Source: Boswellia sacra
Taxonomy: Eukaryota > Streptophyta > Magnoliopsida > Sapindales > Burseraceae
Reading direction: 5' to 3'
Assembly (NCBI GenBank): GCA_013180625.2
Contig: SNVD02011092.1
Location: 1-64,000, forward strand
Length of the DNA stretch: 64,000 bases
Below the pieces are notes generated by a model. It worked only from the letters and a program-made list of their open reading frames with translations. It was not told where the DNA came from and searched no databases. The stretch's first letter is position 1; each line of letters opens with the position of its first letter. Below are positions 1 to 13,298 of the stretch, one piece after another. Both the position numbers and the translations under genes were made by a program.

Positions 1-112
1 AATTAATCAGAGGTCTTTGAGAAGTTCTATGCTTTTTTTGTGTGTTGGACTTTATTCTTTTGGTTATTGATTTTAAGCCAAGATATTCACATTTATTGGC
101 ATTTGAACTGTA

Positions 113-497
113 GTTTAAACTGGCAGCATCAGCTTTGTAAAAATCCAAGGCCAAATCCTGACATAAAGACCCTGTTTGTGGACCACAGTTGTGGACAGCC
201 AAATGGAGCTAGAGCCCCATCCCCTGTTACCAATCCCTTAATGGGTGCTGTTCCGAAGGCCGCCGGTTTTCCACCATTGAGTGCACATGGTGTAAGGGAA
301 ATTTTTTTTAAAGATTTTATATTATTAAGCTAATTTGAATTTCTAGAACTTGAACTTAAATGTGTGTTTACAGCTATTTCAGCCTCCTCCTGCTGTTCTT
401 TCAACATCTCTTGCTGGATGGATGGCTAATGCATCTCCTGTGCCTCACCCTGCAGCTTTTGCAGGGCCTATAGGTTTGACTGCTCCTAATAATGCAG
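113..497 (+). pseudogene. TOPLESS-related co-repressor fragment (two exons)
   Basis: Two exons match the proline-rich linker of plant TOPLESS/TPR transcriptional co-repressors, which bind EAR-motif repressors through an N-terminal domain and end in WD40 repeats. Exon 1 (about 113-291) includes NWQHQLCKNPRPNPDIK, then DHSCGQPNGARAPSP, and ends at a GT donor. Exon 2 (374-497) follows a TTTACAG acceptor, reads FQPPPAVLSTSLAGWMANAS, and ends at AATGCAG/gtacct. The reading frame is open in both, so the copy looks recent. The N-terminal LisH/CTLH domains and the WD40 part are absent, and the next captured sequence starts about 200 bp downstream. The piece is a fragment of roughly 100 codons from a protein of about 1,100 residues and cannot act as a co-repressor. 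Confidence 0.85.
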
Positions 498-697
498 GTA
501 CCTATAGAAAAACTTATGTTAATGAGCAGTATTTTAAATTTTAAAGCTATTTAGTTTCCTTTTTTTTCTTTTAAATGCCTTTTAAATTGCCTTAATACTA
601 ATAATTACATATATAACATGTAAAAATGTGATCTGAAGCCATGCCAACCTATTTCTGTTTTGTAAACATTAAATCACAAATAAAGGGATAATGAACA

Positions 698-1731
<1,034 letters not shown>

Positions 1732-3686
1732 GTATGTTTTACCTCATTTATTTTCTTCCTGTTTGAGGATCTGAATTCTTTGTGCTACTTGTGAATTAAT
1801 TTCCAACTCGAAATCAACATCTAAAAGCCAACTTCCTATTTCAATAATTTATTAAAAAAAAAGTTGCAGCATTCTTGAAGCATTGGGCCCCTTGAATATA
1901 ATGAAACTTTTAGGGTCTGTTTGGCATTATTTTAAAGTTGTTTTTGAAAAATTATATCATAAAAAATGAAAAGATAGACAAGTTCTGTGCCTACAAAATT
2001 TGATCATGTGCTGTTCTATGGTTAATATTTTATTCTTCTGTCTTTTGTTCTGTCAATCGAAGAACAGATTTCTGAAATAGCAGAACATGTTGCTTAATAA
2101 TTTTAATGTTTTTTTTCCCAAGAGGATAACTTCTTGGTTAGATATTTGCTGGCCGAGGAAGAGGTCTAGAAATCAAATCCTCGTGACACCAAAGTCAAAG
2201 AGCAATAATTGCTGTGGTCATTGGGGTAGATAAGGTGGTGGAACTGTGGTTTAAAAATAAAAGAAAAAATTAAGTAAACTTTACACCACTTTGGCTATCT
2301 TCATTTGCTTTCTGCCAATCACTCTCATTATCTTAGTTTGAGCCTACTGTAAAGTGCACTTGACTCCTCTGAGAAAATTTATATGCATTTGTTTTCATTA
2401 TGTGGTTGAACTTAGAGAGGAAAGCGGAAAGATAGTATGGTTTTTCTGTTCACTGCTTTGTGATCAAATAGCCTGCTTTTAGTTTCAGGTTTCCTGCTAC
2501 CTTTAGTCATTGTGTAGTCATCGTGCACGTTGTTCCTCATGCTAAATAAATCTGTTTATTATGCCTTAGATCCAAGTTTGTCAGAAGTTAAGCATCATTG
2601 GAATTGATTAATCTTGATGCTGCTAATCAACTATTATGTAAATAGCATAATCCACTTTCTTGGCTCTGTCTCTCAGAGTAATAACCATCCCCATATGCAA
2701 TGTGGTCCTTATAACCATCCAAGTAGCTTAGCGATTATTTTTATTATTAGGCAATTCCAAATGTTTGCTTTGCATTCATCTCTTGTTTAATTTATTGACT
2801 AACAACTCTAGTAATGTGAGTGCATATGTGCTAATTGTTGTGATTCGCTACAAAATTATGAAAGAAAATTTTCTCACATTAATCTGGTTGGTGTTTCAGT
2901 TATAAGTGCAAATAGTGCGCCTGATGGCATTTAAGAAGTACCAGTGTACATTGTGAAGTTGCGAATTATGTGTCAGCCTGTTTCCTCTTAGGATCATTCT
3001 GTGAAACAATTCTGCACAATTAAAATTGAGAGGAGATAAATTTTGTGGTAAACCCATCCAAGATGTTGGGGTTGGTTGAGTAATAGATATTAAGTCGGTA
3101 GCTTGCCATCATTTTACTTCAGTTACACATTTGATGTATTTTTTCATAAATTTATAATCCAGTTGGGTTTTTTCCCCCCTTGTAATGAAATGTCGTTTCA
3201 TTTGTATTTTGTTATATTAAATTTCAACCATTGTTTAGGTGCGATAAATAATATTTTGTGGAGATCTCATTCTATTAGTACTCATAAGCTGCATGCTTTT
3301 TTGTAAAAATCATATCATGATTATCTAACTTATAGTTTTGACTCACAATGATGTGCATCTATAAGTGGATATTTGTGAACTTGCAAAGATTCTGTCGCAA
3401 CTTTGGAAAGAGTCTTGAAAAGAGAGAAACATGAGATAATAAATGAAGGATGTTTCTATCTTTGTCATCCTTGAGAAAATGAGTTATACAATGTATAAGA
3501 GTCCTTATCATGTGTTTGTTTATTTATTTATTTTTGTATTTTCCATCAACTGTGATCTTTTTAATTCAGTCTCTAAAAAGAAAATCTTTGCTTGCCTTCC
3601 AAAAGATTAAAAACCTAATTAATAGGAATTAAAATTTGCTGTCTTAGCTGCTCATTTTTGCTTTAGTTGTTTATTTTCAGGGCATG
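1732..3686 (+). other. non-coding stretch between captured fragments
   Basis: About 2 kb of AT-rich, intron-like sequence. I see no open frame with recognisable protein similarity and no transposon ends. It may be intron sequence of a captured gene or filler between captures. Confidence 0.4.
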
Positions 3687-3760
3687 GGAATCTCTGTCAG
3701 ATGTGACATGCTGTAGGTTACTAGTTGTTGTTTATAACTCAGTTTGCATCCTTCAAATTG

Positions 3761-4065
3761 GAGTGGCAGCTGAATCCTCCACTGATGGTGAGATGGTGAC
3801 TGTGGATGCTGATAAATTGATGCAAGGATCTATTTATCAAGGTGTTATGAGATCTGGATCTCGTAAGTAACAAGTTAAGATATTTACTGTAAATATTATT
3901 GTTTTTAATTGTTTTGTTATCTTATAATCTTAAGAAGATACATTTCAAAGAAATTATTTTATCTAGATGGGTGTCTTTTATATTCTTTTTGCAGAGAATT
4001 ACTTGACCAACCTATTTCTCTATCCTGGGAAGTCTGAGTTAACATTTCTTCCTCCAAATACTCAG
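3761..4065 (+). pseudogene. unrecognised two-exon fragment fused to the dehydrogenase exon
   Basis: Exon 1 (start uncertain, ends 3,862 at a gtaagt donor) reads AAESSTDGEMVTVDADKLMQ and on to GVMRSGS. Exon 2 (3,995-4,065) follows a TTTTTGCAG acceptor and contains NLFLYPGKSELTFLPPNTQ. The junction keeps frame. The next exon downstream (4,882-4,983), a quinone oxidoreductase piece, is also in phase with it. I do not recognise the source gene, and the peptide does not match what normally precedes the following dehydrogenase exon. It may be a further captured gene. Confidence 0.4.
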
Positions 4066-4881
4066 GTGATCAACCTCATTTTTTCTTAGTAGCTTATATT
4101 TTTTTCCTTTTTAGTAGGGGATTAAGATTCTTTAAATTCGTCAATGTTACTGGATAAATCATCAATTTCCAATCCTTTGGTTGTAATTTTTTTCCTGTTA
4201 TCACCAAAAAAACTTGATGTTGACTAGAAAGGAAAAGTATCTTGTAAGTTATACTATTGTTTGGTTTCCTATTGAATCACTGCTACAATGATGAAAGTGA
4301 AGAGGTGCTTGGATATTCATTTGGTTCTACCTCTCAAAATCCATGTACTCAGATAAATACACATCCCAACATTTTGAATAAAAACCACTCAATTTTGATG
4401 CACAGCTTATCTTTCTTCTCTGCCTACCATCTGAATTTGAGACTTGCTTTTCTGCCTATCATCTAAAATGAGGTTGTTTTGATGTATAGAAGATTCTTTT
4501 CACAGTGTTATGAATAAATCATTCCACATTTTCTTTTGTTTTCATTTAGCTACTAGTTACTCTTCATTGGACTAAAATTAGCCTCAATTATCAATCATAT
4601 TAGAACAGAACTCATTGGTAATCAAATGTGCCCTTGTAGAACTCATTGGTAATTAAATACAAATATCCATTTTAATAACTATTTCACAGAGAAGCTGTTT
4701 GTCTTGCATTTGTGATACTGACTTTTTATAACTTCTTATACTAACTTCTTTGCGGTGAATAAATTACATTTGAATGTCATGGTGCAATGCTGCAACTTAA
4801 GTAGTTGATATCCTTTGGTTGATCTTATGGTTGGTAATCTTAGTGCTGTAAAATTATTGCTCCTTATGATTTACCTTGCAG

Positions 4882-5171
4882 GCAGTGGGAATAATTACAG
4901 CAGTAGAGGACTCTGTTAGTGACTTTAAAGTTGGCACTCCTGCTGCCATCATGACATTTGGGGGCTATGCTGAATATCAAATGGTATGATATCCTTGAAT
5001 TTGTCTACGATGGGTTGCTTCACTGGTTGATTTGATAAATGTCCTCAAGTCTTTACATTTGAGTGCTCATAAAATGTTGAATCAAATAATTATCTCATCA
5101 ATTATAGATTGTTTCCATGAGACAGGTTCCTTGGAGGTATCCTCTGTGCAAAGGCTTCCATGTTACTTCAA
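4882..5171 (+). pseudogene. quinone oxidoreductase / zinc-type dehydrogenase fragment
   Basis: The exon at 4,882-4,983 lies between a CCTTGCAG acceptor and a gtatga donor. It reads AVGIITAVEDSVSDFKVGTP and then AAIMTFGGYAEY. This matches the catalytic GroES-like domain of medium-chain dehydrogenases of the prostaglandin reductase 3/ZADH2 group; in plants these occur fused to a short-chain dehydrogenase domain. A short following exon (about 5,127-5,171, ending at gtaagt) continues in frame but looks internally deleted. The Rossmann cofactor domain and the SDR half are absent. It is a small captured piece of about 35-50 codons with no predicted activity. Confidence 0.6.
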
Positions 5172-7335
5172 GTAAGTTACAAATCTCATATTTTCAAATT
5201 CATTATGACCTTTTTTTTTTTTTCTGATGTGCTAAAACTATATGCAGTGTTTGTTCGCTGATAATGTTGTTTATATTTACTTTCTCTTTTCAGAATGTTC
5301 TGCATCATTGATTTATGATTAAACACTGCATATAGTATATTCACATTGTGTTACGGTTTTTGATTTTATAATTTATGATTTTTCATAAATTATCTTTCAC
5401 TTTTATTTTTTTCTTAGCCTTTTTTTTGGTCTGTATGCTTTTGAGTTTAGTTCGCCTTCGAAACGAAGTCAATCCTTTTAATCAACTGATTGAAAGTTCA
5501 AATACTTTAGAACACCTAAATATGAGAAACTTTAATGTGATTTTTATACTTTTTTTTTTCTTCAGTTAGCGACTATGAAATGAGCATAAGCGGGATTAAT
5601 GCCAAATATAGTCGCAATATATGTAATGTTGATTGTTGAGGTCCTGTTATCTAACGCATACATTACATAGCTGTTGAGTTTCAGGGATTTTGGGGCTTTA
5701 TCACCTCAACATGGTCGTCGAATTGAATTTTCATTCGAATCCTTTCCCAAAGTTTCCGTTTAGTGCAATTTGGATAGAAGGGAATAGTATTCTTAATTGC
5801 GACCTAAGCATTTGTGAAAATAATGTTTCAGGACATTAATAGTTCTATAATATTTGGATTGATGATGTGGGAAATGAAATCTGCGAATTGTGTTTTGAAT
5901 CAATTGCAGTTATATTCTCTTCAGTGCAAACTGTTGGGAGAATAGGTCGGCTTTGATATCACATACGGTCTGTTCTTGTTTTGCTTTCAACTTATTTCAA
6001 ATAAACGGTCGGCTTTAATGTTTTGTTAGTAATATTTGTTGATTTCCAACTTTATGATGAATAGAACGCTGAAAGCTAAATTCTGTTCTTACTGGCATGG
6101 GGCTGTCTTTGTTGATTTGAGAAACCATTTTACTGAATGCATTGATCAAGCATTATCGTCTTTATTTCACTTGTCTGGTTAGAAACAGTATTAAGTGATT
6201 TCAATTTAATCACACTATTAATAAGCTCATATCTAATGTCCTGATGATGAAACCCTGGTTGATGACAAATTTGTGATCATATTCATTACTTTCACTAACA
6301 AATAGTATTTACTAATCTAGCTAGCAAGCTCTTCTAGAAAATTGCTCTAATCATTTCCTAGTTTAAGGCATTTTGATGTTTGGATGCCTAACAACCTATA
6401 CTTGATTGGTTATGGCGTCGCTCTTCAAAACTTGCCTGTGTAATGCGTTAAAATTTCAGATTCTCCATCTCACTCTTCTATTTTTTAATCTGTGTCTACT
6501 TGCTCATATCAGTAGACAAAAGTTATGTCATGTGTGATGATCTAGATGATTTATTAAAATTTCGCCTAGTTTCCTTCTGCAGGTTCTAAAAGCATGAAAT
6601 TTACGAATATTTCCATATTCAAGCATGAAATTTTGGGATATTTCACTGTTTTGGCATATGGCTTACAGATTCTGGGTTATGTTGTAGATGAGAAATAGAG
6701 GCCGGTGTGGATAATTCTCAAGTTAAAAGTGATGGTTCCATGGCTTCTTCTTGGCACTGGGCATGATAATTAGTCATAATTGATCCGATGACTGTGACCT
6801 TGACAAAATATAGGAGAATGGCTTTGAGATGAAGTGCCTGCGGAATATAAATAGTGGAATTTTGCATGACACTTTGTATAGTGGGAATGGTGGCATGCAT
6901 AACAGCATTAGCCTATTTAACCAGCACAATGTGGTGTGTTGGCACAATACAGGGGAATGGTGGAGCCAGTTGTGGCCTTGCTAGTTGAGAGTATAGTTCT
7001 GTAATCATCTAAAGTAAAATTCTATGTTCGCATTTAGTTTTTGAGCTAGTTTGTGTGGTGTGCTCTCTTAGTTTTGCGGAATTTTGAAAGAAACAAAGTA
7101 AAAGTTCTGAACATAATTTTCCTGGTCAATGATGGAAACTGTGCTAAACTAAACTGAAAGCTGGAATACTCTCGTTGTTGACCACCAACTATGATTATGG
7201 GCTGCTTTTCCATCTACATGCCAAACAATTTCGATGTTGAATGGTGGAAGCTGGACATTCTGAAATATGTGTTGAAAATAATGTTTTCGTTGTTAAGACA
7301 TTTCTTAATTATTTAACGGGATCTGCTTTTGTTAG
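5172..7335 (+). other. non-coding stretch between captured fragments
   Basis: About 2.1 kb of AT-rich sequence with poly-T runs. No recognisable coding exon, terminal repeat or RNA gene was found by reading it. Confidence 0.4.
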
Positions 7336-7399
7336 CCGCCAAAAATTTCATGCCTTGCCGGCCCCAGATTTGGTACTTTACCTTGACGTGCCAACACGG
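7336..7399 (+). pseudogene. exon-like fragment resembling a thymidylate-kinase-type P-loop kinase
   Basis: A short stretch follows a TTTTGTTAG acceptor and ends at CACGG/gtaag. From 7,338 it reads RQKFHALPAPDLVLYLDVPT. The core PDLVLYLDV resembles the strand before the lid region in thymidylate kinases and related nucleotide kinases. At about 21 codons the assignment is weak. It could be another captured gene inside the CACTA element. Confidence 0.3.
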
Positions 7400-8848
7400 G
7401 TAAGATGTTTACGTTAAAATGTCTAATGTTAGATTTATTTTGGTTTCTTTTCTTTTCTTGCTGGAAAATTTTGTGTCAGAAATTTTCAAAGGCCAACCGC
7501 AAGAGACTTTTGTTGTGCTTTCTGTGTCAACAATTACATTTCGGATATCACTAACCTTTAAATTTTTTACACTAACTCTTGATATTTGCTTGTTCTGTAG
7601 GCAATTTGATCACCCTTATCCAAGCGCCATGCCTAAGAAGAAATTAGAGTTTGTTGTTGTTTTGTCCATTTGCCCTTTTGCTGGCGAGCACAGTTGCTAT
7701 AGACATCGCTCAAGGTAAATTACTAAAGTTTCCTGATGCAATTGCAACTTATAGATGCATGTCAACCCTTAAGAGGATGTTGAGATACAGCTGCTGGAAT
7801 ATTTTTTTGGATCATGTTTTAATGACTTGTCAAAAAAGGAAACCCAAGCCTTTCCCTTCTGTGTTTAATTCTTTTTTTTTTCCTTTTACCTCCTGAAATG
7901 GATGTCAAATATGTATTTTATAGTCAACAGTTGTCGTTTGTGTTGTATGAATATGGACAGGAATGAAATCTTTGTTCTTCAAACTGTGATCCTGGCTTCT
8001 CTGCCATGTTGTAATCTAATCGAACATTTGAACTATACATGTTCAAGGATTCAGAAAGAAGGGAAGAAGAAGGAAGAATCTAAGGTTAAAACTCAGACTT
8101 TTGTTTTAGTTTGATTCTTGATTAAGGGACATTTTACAGTATTGGGTTGATAATGTTATCGGTTAGTACAACTTTTGTTTTGTGTAAAGCAGGGTTCTTT
8201 TTTTTTTTGAGTAGAAAATAAATAGTCCTTGGAATTGATAAACATCTTCTACAAGAGTTTATTAATGCCACTGGAAAGTCCGTCTTTTTTATTAATGCCA
8301 ACTTTCTACAAGAGTTCTATAGCGTTTTAGAATGCCGTGGTTCCATGACTATATGCTTGCCACTGGTGTGTTATGTTTCTGGTGGCATTTTCTAGTCACA
8401 AAGTGGGAAATGCAGTCTGATAGGTGAAGGTTAGTGTGAAATTGGGGAGAAATGGCGAGCGACCTCTTAGGAACTCTCAAACTTGTGGAATTTATCATCA
8501 TGCTGCACTTGTGTTCACTTAGACATTTTTTTGTATTTGTTGCCTTATCTTTTAAGCTATGAGTGTTGGTGTATATTTCAAAGTTTGGGACGTTGAGAAG
8601 GGTTAAGGGTTGGGGCTTTTGGGGGGGTCTCATGTGGGTTTTGCTCAGTTGCATAGTAGATTTCATGTTGAGCGACAGTGGCTTTTGCTTGCTGTGACGC
8701 TGTGACAAAAAAGTTATCTACAAGAAGACACAAATCAGATGGAAGGAATCTCAATTCAAGGGATGTGCATCCATCATATTTCGCACTGGATTCGATTAAC
8801 TTAAGGAAGGTCCCTAATATGATTTACTGTGACATTTGTTCCTTTCAG
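7400..8848 (+). other. stretch with only weak exon-like pieces
   Basis: A short open stretch around 7,600-7,720 ends at a possible donor (CAAGgtaaat) but matches nothing I recognise. The interval 8,224-8,320 contains short direct repeats around TTTATTAATGCCA and TCTACAAGAGTT. No clear gene is seen. Confidence 0.35.
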
Positions 8849-10272
8849 CCAATGGAAATTTATGTCGATGACGAGGCCAAGCTGACCCTTCATGGTCTTG
8901 TTCAGGTATGTGTTTGGTAACCTTGAAGTTGACATTTTTAGCAGTTTTCATTTATGTTGAATTCTTACTTTGGTAATTGGGAAATGACAGCACTACATCA
9001 AATTGAGTGAGCTGGAGAAGAACCGGAAGCTCAACAACCTACTTGATGCATTGGACTTTAATCAAGTTGTCATTTTTGTCAAAAGTGTGAGCAGAGCCAC
9101 AGAATTGAACAAGTTACTTGTTGAGTGTAACTTTCCCTCTATATGCATCCATTCTGGCATGTCCCAGGAGGAAAGGTTTGTACATCTTTTGGTGAATGCT
9201 ATATTTCTTGGTGCAATTACTTTTTTAGTTGTTAGCTGTAACAATCTTTTTTTTAATGGTTTATCTGCGTACTTGTCTACTTCCCTGAAATGCTGTTGGA
9301 GTTCTAGTTTCTGGCATAATTTTCTTCTGTTGTACTTCTACTGGTGTTTATTTTCCTTTATTTCCTTATGGTACCTTTGTCAGCATTCAATCGGATTTAT
9401 CAGTGCTTTTGTATACTAAAGGAATCATTATTAGTTATTTTGAAATGAATTGTAATAATAGAATATGTCTTGTTTGTGATCATAAAAGTAGAGGATCTAA
9501 TGAGAAGCTTAATAGATGTCACTGCATTTGAAGCTTTTTAAAGTACTTATAAGGGACAATTATGTGCTAGATGAAGTTCTTCTAAGAATGGAAGTTCTTT
9601 TTGTGGTGTTTGTGAATGTTGAACAGTATTGGTCAATAAAGTGTTTCAAATTGGTGGAGCTGGAACAATTTTGACATCTGTTATGCTCGTATCTTTTAAA
9701 TCTTTGAGTTCTTCTTGTCTGTGCTGGTGGGTTTACCTGATTTGGCAGTCACTGTCATTAACTCTTTTTGTTTTTGATCTGCTTTGTTGTGGATTCTCTG
9801 CAGAGTAAATAAAAAGTTGTTCTGTGGTCTCCTTATAATATAAGAAGAAGTTTTCAACTGTTTTTTTTTGTGGTCCTTTATTTTGTTTTATGTTTTTAGA
9901 CGAAGTGTTTAATTTATTTTCACTGTAAAAATCGTTTTCAGTTTACTATAGTTATATTATGAATTGTTACTTTTTAGTTTCTATGGCTTCGTAGAGTGTT
10001 GTATACATTTATTTTTGTTTCTGGTATGTATGTTTGTATACCATGCACTGGCTTTAATGTGAATATCAACTTGTTTCCATCTCTTAATTAATCCTTTGAT
10101 GTGATGCTTGTTCATATTAATCACAAACATTGCAATCTTACGGCGGTGGTTGAAATAAGCTGGTTGTTTTCTTGTAGGTTGACACGTTACAAGGGTTTCA
10201 AGGAGGGGAATAAGAGGATTCTTGTGGCCACGGATTTGGTTCGTAGAGGAATTGACATTGAGCGTGTTAATA
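8849..10272 (+). pseudogene. DEAD-box RNA helicase UAP56 / RH15-RH56 fragment (three exons)
   Basis: Three exons match plant UAP56 (RH15/RH56), the helicase of the TREX mRNA-export and spliceosome-assembly machinery. Exon 1 (8,849-8,905) reads PMEIYVDDEAKLTLHGLVQ. Exon 2 (8,991-9,175) starts [20 protein letters not shown] and includes [11 protein letters not shown] and [12 protein letters not shown]. Exon 3 (10,178-about 10,272) reads [20 protein letters not shown] followed by [11 protein letters not shown]. Exon phases are compatible. Motif V normally reads D-L-V-G-R-G-I-D; here the first glycine is arginine, which would damage the helicase core. The N-terminal ATP-binding domain and the end of domain 2 (motif VI) are missing. 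It is clearly a captured fragment. Confidence 0.9.
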
Positions 10273-10516
10273 ATAGACCTTGCAGATTTCAGGATTTAGT
10301 CCTTTTGCTAGGATTTTGATCCATGTATTTTTGTCCAATGCAGGTTTTCTTGTCTATAGTGGCTTAGTTTTGGTTGTGGTTGTTGTACTTATTTTCCGAT
10401 TTGAATCATTGAAAGTGAATGATTGGTATGCTTTAAATTACGGTGAAATATTGTCAGCTTAAGTTCTAGTACCATAAAACTCATTTTCGGGGTTGCAATC
10501 TGCTCTACTTTTGCAG

Positions 10517-11694
10517 TAAGTGCTGAAATGCAGGAGCAACTGAAGCAATAAGCTGGGAATGAACCCACAAGAAGCAATAGCAAAAGTCAAAACCCTTTCT
10601 GATGTTGAGGGGTTGTGTGTTTCATTTGCTGCTACACATGGTTCCTCTGATCCTGTCCTTGCTGTTAAGGTATTTCTTGATGTTTTCTTGTGCTGTTTAT
10701 TCTACTAAATTTTAAAGAAATTCCCCTACTCGCACGGCACTTTAGGATCTATTAAAATTATATTTTGGGTTTTCTTTATGTATAATCTGTATCATTGGTT
10801 TTATAAATTCACACTTGATTATTCTTATTGATCAACTTATATTGTCTTTATTAAAGGAATTGTTGGATGAGGAACCTTACAAGGCTGAAGACATTAAGAA
10901 GATCACTGGGGAAAAGCTTTCATTGATATTTGGAAATAGTCGGTCTTCTTTGGATGTGCTAAACGTAGCCAAGCACTTCAAGTTCCATCAGGTATACCTC
11001 ATTGGTTGTCAGCAAAATTTGCTGCATATTAAATTTTCTAATCATTTTTTTGTATTTTGTTTGGAATTTCATTTTTTTTTAATTGCTGTTGGTGGTATGT
11101 TTAAATGTTAGGATATTCCAGTAGATATGGTTTTTTTTACAAACTGTCAAAAATCTACTACTGGTTTTTTTTTTTCTCTCTCTCTCTCTCTCTCTCTTTT
11201 TCTCAATAAAGCCTTTGGTCTAGACTTTTATAGTGTGTTCATCGAAGTAAAACTTGTACCATCCTCATATTTTTCTTAAAACTTGTACCATCTTCATATT
11301 TTTCTCATTACCTTTATAATTTATTGAACATTCTAGGTTCTCTGCAGAGGAAACTTTAGTGAGCTCAACCTGTCTGATCTGGGTCAATGTCTATCCTTTG
11401 AGCTTAGATAAATTTGATTGGAATCTGCAATCTATTTGTTAATTGGTTGTGTCCCTTCATGTAGATTTTACTATCAAACAAATCACCCCAACCTCAATGA
11501 TGGCTTTATCATTTTTTTAATTATTTATTTTTAGAAGTCCTTGCTTGTGTTTTGATGGGATTGGAACTAACTGCGTGGATTGCTAAATTCTAACTTTTGG
11601 AAGGATTCTTTTGCAGTGAGGAAGACAAGTTGAAGAAACTTGGTGACCTTATGAATGACAGCCACTACAGCTGTAGCATATTATATGAGTGCAG
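10517..11694 (+). pseudogene. galactokinase fragment (three exons)
   Basis: Exons match plant galactokinase (GHMP kinase family; galactose plus ATP to galactose-1-phosphate). Exon 1 (10,517-10,669) is damaged in its first third, then reads [20 protein letters not shown] and [10 protein letters not shown]. Exon 2 (10,857-10,991) reads ELLDEEPYKAEDIKKITGEK and ends in KHFKFHQ. Exon 3 (11,617-11,694) reads [20 protein letters not shown] up to ECR. The exon that normally lies between 2 and 3 (AAHVYSEA region) is not recognisable in 10,992-11,616. The N-terminal galactose-binding and ATP-binding motifs and the C-terminal part are absent. It is the last captured gene before the terminal palindrome array. 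Confidence 0.88.
11177..11199. repeat. CT microsatellite
   Basis: A pure CT dinucleotide run following a poly-T tract in the intron between galactokinase exons 2 and 3. A short direct repeat of ACTTGTACCATCNTCATATT follows at about 11,250-11,305. Confidence 0.8.
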
Positions 11695-11850
11695 GTAGAC
11701 AATTGTCCCATCCAGCTTCCTAAATATGTGTGATGTGAAAATTGATTACTTTACCATTTTAGGAGTAGAAGAGTATGTATATATCAGACTTAACTTCTAG
11801 TTGTAGTAAATTTTTCAACCATTGAATTCACATAATCAATTCTACTATTT

Positions 11851-11922
11851 AAACATACAAAGAACTATTTATATCTCTTTTTAATTAAACATACAAAGAA
11901 CTATTTATATCTCTTTTTAATT
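11851..11922. repeat. perfect 36-bp tandem duplication
   Basis: Two identical adjacent copies of a 36-bp unit beginning AAACATACAAAGAACTATTT. It lies between the galactokinase fragment and the CACTA subterminal array and looks like a recent slippage event. Confidence 0.85.
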
Positions 11923-12091
11923 AAACACTCGCACATATCATTTATTGAATTCAATAGTGTATAATAAATCTATGAGAGGAGCTATTTGTGTGTGTTGTAT
12001 ATGCCAAATTGGAGTATTGACAATCGTACAGGGTACAAAAATAACAAAAATTAGTACTATTATGTTTCTTAAGAAGTAAAATCATATCTGT

Positions 12092-13090
12092 AATTACAAA
12101 GCCATATTTATCGGTCAAAAACTGATAAATATTGTATTGGAATCATATTTATCGGTCAACAACCGTCAAATATGATGAAATTTAAATAATTCTACCGTTG
12201 GCATGCTATATTTATCGCGCAAAAACCGATAAATATGGTAGAATTAAAATTGGACTCATATTTATCGGTTTAGAAGCGCCAAATATGGTAATTTTAAAAA
12301 TATTGAGACATTTTGTCATTCAATAAGCGCCAAATATGGTAAAATTTAACAATTTTGACTGTTACAATGCCATATTTATCGGTCAAAAAGCGATAAATAT
12401 GGTACAATAAAAAGTGGGTTAATATTTATCGGGAAAAAAAGCGTCAAATATGAAGAAATTTAAAAAATTTGACCGTTGTGAACCATATTTATCGGACAAA
12501 AAGCGATAAATATGGTAAAATTAAAATTGGAGGCATATTTATCAGTCCAGAAGCGCCAAATATAGTCTTATATGCCATATTTATCAGAAATAAAGCGTCA
12601 AATATGATGTAATTTAAAAAATTGACCGTTGCCACTCCATATTTATCGGTCAAAAAGCGATAAATATGACTTCTACCATATTTATCGCTCTAGAAGCGCC
12701 AAATATGGTGAAATTGTGACCTAATTTATCGGAAAAAAAGCGTCAAATATCATGAAATTTAAAAAATTGACCGTTGATATTGCATATTTATCGGTCAAAA
12801 AGCGTCAAATATGATTAAATTTAAAAACTTGACCGTTACCGTATCATATTTATCGGTCAAAAAGCGATAAAAATGGTGCCATTCAAAAAATTTGACCGTT
12901 AGAAACTACTATATTTGTCACTTTTATGTGATATATTTGGCGCTTTTATGTGCCGAATATGATCTAAACAATATTTGGCGTTTTGACCGACCGCCAAATA
13001 TTGTCAAATATACCATATTTGACGGTGCCATTGGTGGCGCTTTCGTGACCGCAATGGTCATATTTGACGGTCAAAGACCGCCAAATATGA
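12092..13090. repeat. CACTA subterminal palindrome array
   Basis: About fifteen imperfect palindromes of 30-35 bp, roughly 40-60 bp apart, each pairing CATATTTATCGGTC with (A)GCGATAAATATG or GCGCCAAATATG; TTTGACCGTT often lies between units. From about 12,905 the units change to CATATTTGACGG / CCGCCAAATATG, ending right before the terminus. Known: plant CACTA transposases bind short repeats arranged like this near both ends. Inferred: these are the transposase-binding repeats of this element. Each unit can fold into a short hairpin. Confidence 0.75.
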
Positions 13091-13092
13091 CA

Positions 13093-13107
13093 TTTTTTCT
13101 TGTAGTG
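13093..13107. mobile_element. CACTA 3' terminal inverted repeat end
   Basis: TTTTTTCTTGTAGTG is the conserved terminus of many plant CACTA elements in reverse complement (CACTACAAGAAAA). ATG directly follows as the possible 3-bp target duplication; the matching 5' end is outside the window. Confidence 0.8.
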
Positions 13108-13130
13108 ATGGCCTTGGACAAAAGTATAAA

Positions 13131-13298
13131 ATAGACCTTCTATTTTTAATAATAGAAATATTTTTAACTTTTATTAAGACTTCAAATTGTTTATATCGAA
13201 CCCTATTGTCACAAAAATAGACCTTCTATTTTTAATAATAGAAATATTCTTAAATTTTATTAAGACTTAAAATTGTTTATATCGAACACTATTGTCAC
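13131..13298. repeat. 86-bp tandem duplication
   Basis: Two adjacent copies, first from 13,131 and second from 13,217, each starting ATAGACCTTCTATTTTTAAT and ending CTATTGTCAC, with a few substitutions. It lies just outside the CACTA terminus. Confidence 0.8.

Noticed and set aside
8991..8997. CACTACA as a possible CACTA 5' terminus
   Set aside because: It encodes the conserved HYIKLSE of the UAP56 exon directly after a splice acceptor and is not followed by AGAAAA or subterminal palindromes.
12892..13134. 80-codon + frame across the CACTA array
   Set aside because: It is translated palindrome repeat ending past the transposon terminus.
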